DNA of 64,000 nucleotides, taken from NCBI GenBank assembly GCA_917880885.1, contig OU862909.1:31370405-31434404 (forward strand), written 5' to 3'. This DNA is from Limnephilus marmoratus. Taxonomy: Eukaryota; Arthropoda; Insecta; Trichoptera; Limnephilidae. The notes under the pieces are model-generated. The model was not told where the DNA came from. It searched no databases and was given only the letters and a program-made list of their open reading frames with translations. How positions within the stretch are numbered: position 1 is the first letter of the stretch; the number at the start of each line of letters is the position of its first letter. The position numbers and the translations under genes are program-made. Shown piece after piece: positions 55,265 through 64,000 of this stretch.

Positions 55265-56024
55265 TAGGGATGTCGAAAGTGAAAAAAAATATCGATGTAT
55301 CGATATTTATTAAAATATCAATATCGACGTCAAATTTTCAAGAGATTTTGCGTTTTTAAAATAATAGTGTATTCAGTTTAATATTATCAATTTTTGTACA
55401 AAATTTGATTTTTTTAATGTACAAAAATCTCAATAAAAATGAAGATATTTTTATCACTATTAATTTTTATTACGTAATAATTACAAAAATATCAAAAACT
55501 AAAAAGCTTTCTTCTAACTTATGTGTAAACTGAGACGCATACAAACTTTGTATGCGTCTCAGTAACATTCTATTGGCGTATTAATCTGTCAAAAAGGACT
55601 TCGTGTTTGGAACAAGGTATAGTCAATAGTCAATTGGGAATAGACAATTGGGAACCAACACATAGGAGTGGCTTAGAAAAAAATGGTGAAAAATATCATA
55701 CATTTCTATGTATGTACCTACACACATGAGATAGTATTGGTGATTATAAATATTAATGCAAAGACAATAGATTTGTAAGCTATTCATAGTTAAAATTTCA
55801 ACCGCCAGATGTCATGACCCAATACAGTTACTTTTTCCGTTCGTTCCTATACGGTTTTGGATTCTAGTGAATTTAAATACATAAATTTAAAAAAATATCG
55901 TTTTTGATACAATTTTCGATATTGGATATTTTGTATCGATATATCGGATCAAAATATATCGGCTAAAAATATCGATATATTGAATTAAAAATATCGATAT
56001 ATCGATACTTTTTCAACAAGCCTA
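55265..56024. mobile_element. hAT-like non-autonomous element, 8-bp target duplication
   Basis: CGTGACGG flanks both sides (55257-55264, 56025-56032). Ends TAGGGATGTCGAAAGTG and CAACAAGCCTA are inverted, and ATCGATATATCGAT-type repeats lie just inside both ends. No transposase fragment. Confidence 0.85.
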
Positions 56025-56524
56025 CGTGACGGGTGATAGTGATAAATTAAAAATAATGCGCCAAATTATATTTAATAATTTTATTCGACCTAATTTTATA
56101 ATTCCTGGGGGAATTTTCGCCATTTCTTTCAGAAGCTGACATCTACAATAAAAGCCAAAAATGTAAAAGTATCCAATCTGCGCGCACGTAATAAATAACA
56201 ATAAATCCAGGAAATACTCCTACTCAAACATAAAGCGGCACCGTTTAATTAAATGATATACTTACTTCGCAAAGAAGAAAGAAGAAACGGAATTCTCGAG
56301 GCGTGAAATTAAATCCCCTGTTGCAAATATTCGCTACAATATAGCGCCGGGAGGAGAGGGATGCAGAAATGGGAAGAGTTATTTGGTACTCGGTGAAAGG
56401 GCTTATAACGCTGGCAGAATGCATGACTAACTGGAGGCGTGTAAGTGCGGGTGTGGAGGGTATACTAGGTACCACTGGGCGTTGAAGACATTTCGAAAAA
56501 ACTGTCAACTGTTGAATATAACCG

Positions 56525-56935
56525 TTGGAAATAATGCCGACGCTAAAAAGGAATAGAGCCAACTGTTGGGGCTGTTATAACAGCAAACGAGCCAACATTT
56601 ATATTAACACACTTTCGGCAGGAATGGTAGTTCCACCTTTTGAGCCAGTTCTAATTGAAGGCATTTTTTTGGAAATGAATATTGTACACCAATCTCTTAT
56701 AAAACATATAAATACCTATATAAGTATAAGTGATGTAAGTCTTCCCCATCTTCTTATTTCCTTGTCGTTTGTGTGGAAGAATATTTTATCAAAAGTAAAC
56801 TTACCCTTTTGGGCAAATTGTTCTTTTTTTGTAATGATTGGTACGAAAGAGAAATGTAATAAAATGCGTACATTTTTTACTCATAAAATGTCACTTAATG
56901 GTCCTACACTGACTTTAACTTCTGATGTTTATTGA
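56525..56935 (+). other. 136-codon open frame, not recognised
   Basis: The longest non-repetitive plus-strand frame in the window. It begins near MPTLKRNRANCWGCYNSKRA and ends SLNGPTLTLTSDVY. No domain, signal peptide or splice context is recognisable, and frames of this size are not rare by chance in AT-rich DNA. Confidence 0.2.
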
Positions 56936-56966
56936 GAACGTGAGACAAAATAATTTGACTCACCAT

Positions 56967-57090
56967 TAAATAATGGTGAGACAAAAGATGTAACACAGTA
57001 ATTTACGTATGTCTGCTTCCTCCAAAATACCTACTACAACAGACGCACGTACATTTTGTATCTCATCTTTTGTCTCACCATTATTTAATA
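56967..57090. repeat. Hairpin with ~30-bp arms
   Basis: ATTAAATAATGGTGAGACAA pairs with TTGTCTCACCATTATTTAAT across about 65 bases. Probably a mini-MITE. Confidence 0.6.
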
Positions 57091-57379
57091 TGTAAGAAAG
57101 AGCTGTAGCATTATTGTGAAAAGGAAACAAAGTTTATTGCCTTTTTGTACTGTCGCCGTTCCCGTAAACGTGGGAATATTAAAAGCAGCTAATACTTTTA
57201 TAGTTGAGGTGTGATAAGAACCTTATAAAAAAATCATTCAAATGCATATATGTTTTCCAAAGATACATCGGTTTAAAACAAATTCTATTTTCTCGAACGG
57301 GTTCCTTGTTTTCGCCCGCATGAAGTGTGGTAGGTAATTAACCTGTCATCGGCAGAATCTCTTGACGCTAGACAATACC

Positions 57380-57548
57380 TATCGGCCTTTATCCACTCTG
57401 GAACGTGCCGCAAATATATATTCTTTAAATTAATAAATTGTGAATTTACACAAAATAATCTAATCAAATTTACTAGCGCACGTCGGGATATGCACCCGCG
57501 ACCTCCGGATTACCAGTCAGAACCTTACCCCTCTACCATGCCGGCTGC
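57380..57548 (-). mobile_element. tRNA-derived SINE, 5' half
   Basis: Minus strand: 'agccggcatggtagaggggt' head, GCGGGTGCATATCCCG as decayed box B, then body to TGCGGCACGTTCCAGAGTGG. The 3' half is missing. Confidence 0.7.
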
Positions 57549-57642
57549 TATTTCCATGAGAAGATTATTAAAATATTTAATTCGCACGAAAAACAAAATT
57601 GTTTCGCATTTACTAACATTGTAATAATTTTTGGATATGTAA

Positions 57643-57910
57643 TTTATTTATTTATTTAACGCCCAAAGGGCTTTTACATGTTTGGTAGTGAAATAATAAA
57701 AAAAATAGATAAAAAAGCACACAAGTCATAAAAATACAATAATACAGCGATTTCATAGGTTTACAGAAAAACAAATATGTTTAGGAATAAAACAGATAAA
57801 GAAATAATAAAAATAAAATTAGATAAAAAAGCACGCAAAACATAAAAATACAAAAATACAGCAATTTCATAGGTTTACAAAAATACAGATAAATTTAGGA
57901 ATAGTTTTGG
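57643..57910 (-). mobile_element. LINE 3' UTR with AAAT tail and 118-bp tandem units
   Basis: The tail matches that at 26740-26780 (TACATGTAAAAGCC...GGCGTTAAATAAATAAA on the minus strand). Two units containing 'cagcratttcataggtttaca' lie about 118 bp apart. Confidence 0.5.
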
Positions 57911-58659
57911 AATAAGTTTTTTTATCATAATTAATAATTTTTGTAATAATTAATAATCGTTGATATGTATTGAAATTGCATTCAGAAATCAGTAAAACTA
58001 ATATTTGGATTTAATTTTTGGCAGATTTGGATAATTAAAGGTTTGTTTTGATTATATCGTCTACTTTTGGTATTTTAGTTAAGTATATTCATTCGACCGT
58101 TAAAATTCGTCAATAGCGATGAGCGTTGACGGCATTTAACTGTTATTTCCAACGTTTAGATATATTTTGACACAGTGTTCGTGTATAATTCTAGTAGGTG
58201 AAGATACCACCCTGTCAGCCACGCCGAGAGTGCTTTGCAAATGATCCAGCCAAGAAACTAAGACGCGGTTTATCACAGTCGCTGCTACCAAGTGGCAGGT
58301 GAACTTTTTGTATGCAAGATATGTCATGTTGTAACTAACTGTCTTGTAGTATTTATTCTGTACCTATGAATTATTATTAATAAGTAGAAACAACTGGTAT
58401 TGTGTACCTAGGTAATTGATAAGCAGAAACAATAATAATGTAGCTCACTCACGATATAAAGTGTGTTTGTAATTACTAATACTCGTAGTTCTGGGAACAA
58501 TTGATTAATAAAGCTCGAGACCAAAAGGATTTCTAATTTTCCCTTATTTTAAATCTAAACCAAAATTTCCTTTGATATCCTAATATTCATAAGTAGGCAC
58601 TTAAATACCCAAGTACTTACTTAATTAAGACGACAATATACCCTAAAATACATTCAGAA

Positions 58660-59090
58660 TCTTAACGACGTAAGTAAAGAAGTCGTGTATACAAATTGCG
58701 ACTCGCGACCCGTGTATTGGACAGACCTACTGTCGAATTTGCCGTATCAAAGAAAAGAAGAAGAAGAAAAATAATGTGGGAATCTTAACGACGTAAGTGA
58801 AGAAAGCGTGTAAACAAATATAACGAACGAACGTACGGTCGAATTCACCCTAGCAGGCCTGGAGATTCGACCTTTCTGCCGCGTTCATTTTAATTAATTC
58901 GGAAGAAATTATTTTAAAATCGTTGTACGTAAAACACATTAACGGTAAGGTGCTGTTTTTATTAATCCAAAATATAAATAACTCGCATTCCTTGTGCGGC
59001 ATGGATATAAAAAGTTATTATAGTAACGAATTCGCCGAATATGATTAAAATGTGAGTTTTACGCAAACAAAAATTATTAGGGTTGTGTAC
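58660..59090 (+). repeat. Interspersed repeat, inverted partner of 24422-24975
   Basis: CTTAACGACGTAAGTRAAGAA occurs at 58671 and 58785. The end with TTCACCCTAGCAGGCCTGG matches the inverse of 24735-24760. This copy lacks the hAT insertion. Confidence 0.65.
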
Positions 59091-59164
59091 CGCCTTAATA
59101 AATACGTATTTAATGAGGTTTTTTGTAAATTTTACCCAACTTTGCACAGTATCAAGATGGTTTA

Positions 59165-59285
59165 TCAAGTATTGTGGTGCTCCAGCCCAGAGATGGTTCC
59201 CAAATTCAATTATTGAACGTACTTGAGATTTCTATAGGGTTAGCAGCTATTATCTATTGAGGAATCTGCTAAGACGCAGAACTCT
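59165..59285 (-). pseudogene. LINE fragment (same family as 7441)
   Basis: CTCCAGCCCAGAGATGGTTC and GGGTTAGCAGCTATTATCTA match the inverse of 62990-63045 with many substitutions. Confidence 0.5.
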
Positions 59286-59338
59286 AATATACCGTGATTT
59301 TTTACGTATCTGTGCTAGTATTATACTAAGGGAACGTA

Positions 59339-59493
59339 CCCATACTACGTGACCTGTTCGGGGGGGGGGTCTTCAAAATACTACGCTTGGTACAAATGAG
59401 CGGCGGGATGCTTAGGTTTTTGGTCACAGGGGGGGGGGGGGGGGGGGGTTAAAAATTGAAAAAAGTTGGTCACGTAATATGGGTACGTTCCCT
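59339..59493. mobile_element. PolyG hairpin MITE
   Basis: AGGGAACGTACCCATACTAC and its inverse bound the element; arms extend to GTGACC. The interior holds a G run of about 20 (59430-59450). TA lies at both borders. Confidence 0.75.
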
Positions 59494-59745
59494 AATTTGA
59501 ATACTTCTAATAATTGAAAAGTCTACACATATTATTGGTGGGGCAAGAGAGTTTAGAATAAAAAATTAAAATTTCAATTTTTTTTTATTTTTGTTTATAT
59601 TTTGGGAAGTTACAGCGAAACAGTCAGATTATTCTAATAAAGTTCAGATTTTGTAAAAATAATGAAGTGTTTTATTCATCAACAAAGTTTAACCACCCCG
59701 TCTTACCGTATCACCCCCTATTAATTATAATATTAAAGATACTCT

Positions 59746-60167
59746 GACGGCCTCCATAGTCCAGTGGCTAAGACTCTTGACTCACATTCCGGAGGTCGCG
59801 GGTTCGAACCCGGCATGCGCAAATAAATTTTATTTGATTAATTTGTGTTATTTCACAATTAATTCATTTAAAATAATATATAGTATATTTGCGGCATGCT
59901 CCAGAGTGGAAGATACTATTAGTATCGCCCTGGTGTAAGACCACCATTCAGAATTGAAACGTTGCTTGAAAATGGCTTTAGCCGTGTTTAGTGACCAGAT
60001 CTGAATAGCCAGGTACTTCCCAACCTTCCTCTTCCCCACCTCCTTCCCCTCCCCACTACCTTCAGCCTCACAACATACCCCAATTGGGGATGACACAGTC
60101 TCACTGGCTCCAGACGGGAGCAGTTGAGACTCTTGTGCGGTATTCACTGTAAAAAAAAAAAAAAAAA
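59746..60167 (+). mobile_element. tRNA-derived SINE, full length with poly(A)
   Basis: The reference copy for this window. Head 59749-59820 has box A TAGTCCAGTGG and box B GCGGGTTCGAACCCGG, both excellent pol III promoter matches. The body includes TGCGGCATGCTCCAGAGTGG and a CT-rich segment. It ends in a 17-base A tract (60151-60167). Its clean boxes suggest it is among the youngest copies here. Confidence 0.85.
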
Positions 60168-60358
60168 TACTTATTGTATAACACGACAGCGTACTAACAA
60201 CTTTTTATACTTTGATATGTCTTATAACAATGTTAATATAGTACATTATGTAAAGCGTTAAGAATAAATAATTCATGCTAAAACAAAAGTCGTGGCACTT
60301 ACTTACAATTAATTTTAATAAACACAGGTCCAGCTTTTAATTTCATAAACAAATGTGA

Positions 60359-61062
60359 CACGGGCGTAGCCAGGTTTTAGTTTCGGGGAGGGTTCAAGAA
60401 AATAAAACTACTGAAAGTGCAAAACTCGTTTCGGGGGGGGGGAGGGGGGGGGGGGGGGTATTGTCGGACTTTGAATTTGCTTTGAAATTTTTTATTTTCT
60501 ATTTATCTACTTAATTTTTAAATTTTTTTTTTTTTTAATAAAATTAAAGTAATAAATGTGTATAGAAAATAAAACTTTTCAAAACAAAATACATAATAAA
60601 CGTTAGTAGTACATGTTAAAACATTTTAAGCAGTCAAATTATTCTAATAATCACATTTATGCTGACTGACTGTAACACTAATCAGTCTAATCACAATACA
60701 CTAACACCTGTCTGTAACACTAATCCTGATATATGTTTATTTAACACTTGTTGCTAAGTAAAATAATAATTTCAAAGTACGTATACACTTACCACTGATT
60801 AGAAATGGAAATTAGAAACGGAATTACAAAAAAAAATCAACCGCATTCACCGAAAAAACGGATCTTAAAAGTTAAATTATTTTATTTCTTTCAGAGGTCC
60901 CCATTTATCATCTTTTTAGATACATAATATCATTTTGAGATGTCAGTGTTACAAATAACATTCTCTTAACTCTCCTTATTTTAATATTATTGATATTGAT
61001 ATTTTAACTTTTCGGGGGGGGGGGTTTGAACCCCCAAAACTCCCCCCCTGGCTACGCCCATG
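60359..61062. mobile_element. hAT-like element, 8-bp target duplication, polyG-rich ends
   Basis: AAATGTGA flanks both sides (60351-60358, 61063-61070). Ends CACGGGCGTAGCCAGG and CTGGCTACGCCCATG are inverted repeats. Long G/C runs lie at 60434-60460 and 61015-61047. No transposase. Confidence 0.85.
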
Positions 61063-61074
61063 AAATGTGACATA

Positions 61075-61102
61075 CTTGAGGGAAATTATTTTTCTTAGGG
61101 CC
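61075..61102 (+). repeat. Isolated LINE 3' hairpin fragment
   Basis: TTGAGGGAAATTATTTTTCT then TAGGGCC matches the LINE 3' hairpin, with nothing else of the LINE around it. Confidence 0.45.
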
Positions 61103-61105
61103 TTC

Positions 61106-61549
61106 CAACCCCTCGGTTTTCGGAACAACTCGTATAGGTCTCATAAAAATCGTTGTCTCCCTTACTATAATGGTTAGAAATATGATCTAAAAGGTGTTAA
61201 AAAGAGAAAACACCACGCTTTGTACACAAATCTAAAATTTAAACACAAAATAATTAAAATGTGCACCAAAGTTTCCCGCCGCAATTTGAAAAATAATTTT
61301 GAAATATTGGGAATTTTTTAATAATTATTTTTACATGAAACGACAAAAAGTGAGTTGACCATAACGTTTATTATACATTTGCCTAAAAAGTAAATGTGCT
61401 TTTTTATAATTTTTTTAATATCAGTACCTACTTTTAGTTGGAAAAAACGTAAGGTGAGCCTAAAACTTATTTATGTTTGCATTCAAAAATTTTATATTTT
61501 CTAAATTACATGTTTTAATAACTTTATGAGTAAAACCTCAAATTGTAAT
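61106..61549 (+). mobile_element. piggyBac-like repeat, copy 4
   Basis: Starts AACCCCTCGGTTTTCGGAAC and aligns with 20340-20832 and 39662 onward. The right end is lost at the tRNA palindrome that begins at 61550. Confidence 0.65.
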
Positions 61550-61908
61550 ATTTAATTAAACGAAGACAATATAAGCGAAAGTCAGTCGAAAATCTGAGAA
61601 CAGAAAAATCAGAAAAAGATATTGACACCGCTGGGACTTGAACCCAGGACCTCTTGCTTTCCGGGCAAACGCGCTAACCACTGCGCCACCGTGCCGATAT
61701 CCAATTCGGTCGAATTCGATATCCAATTCGGCCGATATCCAATTCAGACCGAATTGGATATCGGCACGGTGGCGCAGTGGTTAGCGCGTTTGCCCGGAAT
61801 GCAAGAGGTCCTGGGTTCAAGTCCCAGCGGTGTCAATATCTTTTTCTGATTTTTCTGTTCTCAGATTTTCGACTGACTTTCGCTTATATTGTCTTCGTTT
61901 AATTAAAT
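61550..61908. mobile_element. Near-perfect palindrome with head-to-head tRNA-like arms
   Basis: Arms 61550-61710 and 61748-61908 (161 bp each) are almost exact inverted copies around a 37-bp centre. Each holds a 72-nt tRNA-like unit: plus 61763-61834, minus 61624-61695. These fold as a cloverleaf: acceptor GGCACGG/CGGTGTC with one mismatch, D-arm GCGC/GCGC, anticodon stem TTTGC/GCAAG with loop reading GGA, and T-arm CTGGG/CCCAG. Ends are ATTTAATTAAACGAAGAC and inverse. It is a tRNA-derived repeat; a functional tRNA-Ser is unlikely because a long variable arm is missing. Confidence 0.8.
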
Positions 61909-62175
61909 AATATTTTTGTTAAGAAGAAAGCAGAAGGCACGGCTGTATCCGGAGCAGGTGGGTGGGCTTCAACTAATAATAAAGTGGTATTTAATAGGTA
62001 AGAGTTTTTTCGGTTGTTGTTTTCACTTAAATGTATCGTTAAAAGCATCGATGAACCTTGCCCTATCGACGTTTTACATTATAGGAATAATAATGTTGAA
62101 CCTTACTTATTACTACAAAAGTGGCAATAATAAAGATAAGGGTAAGGGCGCTCCATCGAAGCCAGAGTTAAGTTA

Positions 62176-62918
62176 GAGCCCGTTCACACTTCCGTTTTAA
62201 AGACGGAGGCGGGTCCCGTTTTTTAAAACGGAAGCCCATGCCCCTGTTCACACTTCCGTTTTTTAAAACGGATCCTACTCTACGAAAACAACGACCAAAA
62301 CATTTTATTTGCTCATTCTTCAGTAGACGGTCGTGCGCAATGGACGACGATGAAGCTCTTGTTGTCATGTGGTACTTATTAAAAAGAAGGAAAAATATTA
62401 ATAAATATAAATATTATAAATAAAAACAGCCATATTACTTATTTACTAGGTTCGGACCTTATTTGTTCAAACCGTGGGATAATATTTTGTTTGGATATTT
62501 TAGGCGATGTTTCGTTTACACGAATCTTACGAACTAATTATTATTTTACTTATAATTAAATAGAGGAAATCGCATTCTGGAACGAACAATAATAATATTA
62601 TAAAAGCCAAACGCGTGCCCCATAAAAACACAACGCGTAATTTGCCTGCTGCTTGCGTCTGGGAGCGGGCGGTGGGGAAACGGATCCGTTCTCCGTGTAG
62701 TGTGAACAGCTCCATTGAAATGTTAGAGCCAGCGCGTCCCGTCCGGCGACAAAAACGGACGCTCTGCGTAGGCGATTCTCCGGCAAAAAATAACGGATCC
62801 GTTTTTTACGCGGGAACCTACAAGTGTGAACAGCTCCATAGTCAGTACAGCGGCTAGGGCTTCCGTTTTAAAAAACGGAACCCGCCTCCGTCGTTAAAAA
62901 GGAAGTGTGAACGGGCTC
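62176..62918. mobile_element. PIF/Harbinger-like element with TTA target duplication
   Basis: Ends GAGCCCGTTCACACTTCCG and GGAAGTGTGAACGGGCTC are inverted repeats, and TTA flanks both (62173-62175, 62919-62921). CGTTTTTTAAAACGG-type palindromes and 'gtgtgaacagctcc' repeats lie inside. A transposase start is at 62340. Confidence 0.85.
62340..62423 (+). pseudogene. PIF/Harbinger transposase N-terminal stub
   Basis: 27 codons: MDDDEALVVMWYLLKRRKNI then NKYKYYK and stop. Harbinger transposases commonly start with an acidic MDDEE-like run, a hydrophobic stretch and a basic R/K run, as here. The DDE core is gone. Confidence 0.5.
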
Positions 62919-62924
62919 TTAGCC

Positions 62925-63485
62925 TCTCAGAAACTGGGCGTACTGTATAGGGCCCGCAGATATTTTAAGAGTACACAACTGCTAACCCTGTACAAAGGGC
63001 ACCTCACGGTTGAATTTGACAGCCATCTCTGGTCTGGAGCCCCAAAATAACCGAAAAAACCCTTGACTCTGTGCAGAACCGGGCGATTCGTTCGATATAT
63101 TCTTAACAAACATTAGAGCACAGGCGTCGTTGGGTGGGAATGCAGTCCTTAATCTACCGGTAATTCAAAAGAAGATGCTCCGAGAAGCTAGCGTCATTGA
63201 TCCCCTCGGTACCGGTGCATAGTCGAGAAACACGCCAAAATGCGCGACCAACATATATACATGGTTGACATGTGTCAAATGAGAACGGGTCGCTTCTACG
63301 ACTCGTCCTTCTGTTCAACAGCTCGGTGGAATTTGCCGGCCTCTGTGTTTCCTCCTTCCTACAAAGAAGTTCACTTCTTCCTCACCTTAAAAAGACCCTC
63401 CACACAGCATCTTCAAAGATATAGGCCATGGCTAGGGAAATTATTTACCTCAAGCCTCCTGCGTGGAGTTGATATAACAAAAAGG
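62925..63485 (+). pseudogene. LINE 3' end: reverse transcriptase C terminus, 3' UTR hairpin
   Basis: Plus strand in order: LSQKLGVLYRARRYFKSTQL-like and VEFDSHLWSGAPK-like pieces, then MRTGRFYDSSFCSTARWNLP in the frame from 63240, then PSYKEVHFFLTLKRPSTQHL. The hairpin 63424-63456 is degenerate. Same family as 7441 and 43130; 5'-truncated with frame breaks. Confidence 0.75.
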
Positions 63486-64000
63486 AACAATAAAGTCGGA
63501 TAGACCAATTTGTAACTTTATAATTACAAATTTCCTTTAGGTTTAACATTTTCTTCCAGATTATAGAATACATAGCTTGCTGTGGCGACTGAAACAATGT
63601 AGCGATGGAACAAAAATAATAAACCTCTCAACTATGAAATAAAACTGTTTATGTTTTCATGAAAGTACTTGTAGAGGAGTACCACAAAACGGGCAGCGTT
63701 TAAATGCTACCGGGGTAAACAGGGGTGAATTACACTAGGTGTAACAATGTTTAGTTCTACTTTATGTCACGTTGCGGGGTGGTTTGCAGCCCACATTAAC
63801 TAGCCCGCATTAATATTAATTAGTCCCGGGCTCAACAGTCCACAGCTCTCGCAGCACAGAACCGTGCATTTCATTGTGAAAAAATACTCAAGTCATATAA
63901 TCTCACCGATCACAGCGCGCCGCAAACACACCATTATTATTCTGTATGGAATTAAATATAAATGGGTCATCGTATTTATTGCAGTTCGCGGTTTGCCACA
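63486..64000. other. Unassigned
   Basis: No recognised coding, repeat or RNA feature to the window end. Confidence 0.35.

Noticed and set aside
56525..56935. Possible host gene of 136 codons
   Set aside because: No domain, splice signals or biased codon use seen. Kept only as an unrecognised frame with low confidence.
61763..61834. Functional tRNA-Ser (GGA)
   Set aside because: The fold is good, but serine tRNAs need a long variable arm, which is missing, the loop has C where T33 is expected, and the sequence is one arm of a palindromic repeat.

Overview
This window looks like gene-poor, repeat-dense chromosomal DNA from an insect, most likely a moth or butterfly. It is AT-rich and has no long open frames. 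Its repeats are of kinds common in lepidopteran genomes: tRNA-derived SINEs, 5'-truncated LINEs of several lineages, Helitron ends of the 'GAAGCCGCGGG...CTAG' type, hAT, PIF/Harbinger and piggyBac-like elements, palindromic MITEs, and a TTAGG-type interstitial repeat. I could not identify any intact host gene. Every coding stretch I recognise is a broken piece of a mobile element.

Layout. 0-12 kb: a hAT-like element inside a LINE remnant (0.6-1.5 kb), a 105-bp tandem array (1.9-2.3 kb), a Helitron end and a hairpin retroposon nested in a piggyBac-like repeat (3.6-4.4 kb), a foldback element whose arms are minisatellites (6.1-6.9 kb), a LINE 3' end (7.4-7.9 kb), and a LINE carrying a second foldback element (9.7-11.4 kb). 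12.4-15.6 kb: a 3.2-kb element with arms of about 0.9 kb, holding the remains of a PIN/FEN-like protein gene. 15.7-19.1 kb: LINE fragments split by two nested hAT elements. 20-24.4 kb: a piggyBac-like element, a SINE, and a hAT with a TTF zinc-finger N terminus. 24.4-46 kb: mostly unassigned AT-rich DNA with LINE, SINE, Helitron and hairpin insertions, a hammerhead-ribozyme-like motif (37.8 kb) and a head-to-head tRNA-like palindrome (38.4 kb). 46-52 kb: almost featureless. 52.3-53.1 kb: a third foldback element, carrying a SINE piece and (TTAGG)11. 53.7-54.1 kb: a dense heat-shock-element array with a TATA box and an arthropod initiator but no gene behind it. 55-64 kb: hAT-like, SINE, polyG MITE, piggyBac-like, tRNA palindrome, PIF/Harbinger and LINE copies.

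There is no operon or pathway to describe. The biology here is insertion history, which can often be read exactly because target-site duplications (TSDs) survive: 8 bp for six hAT-like elements, 9 bp for two foldback elements (and a degenerate 9 bp for the third), 3 bp (TTA) for the PIF and PIN-gene elements, and 12-14 bp for the hairpin retroposon. The most unusual items are the foldback family with a shared 15/16-bp unit, the heat-shock promoter-like cassette, the hairpin retroposon, and the paired tRNA-like palindromes. All calls come from reading the sequence; no database search was done.
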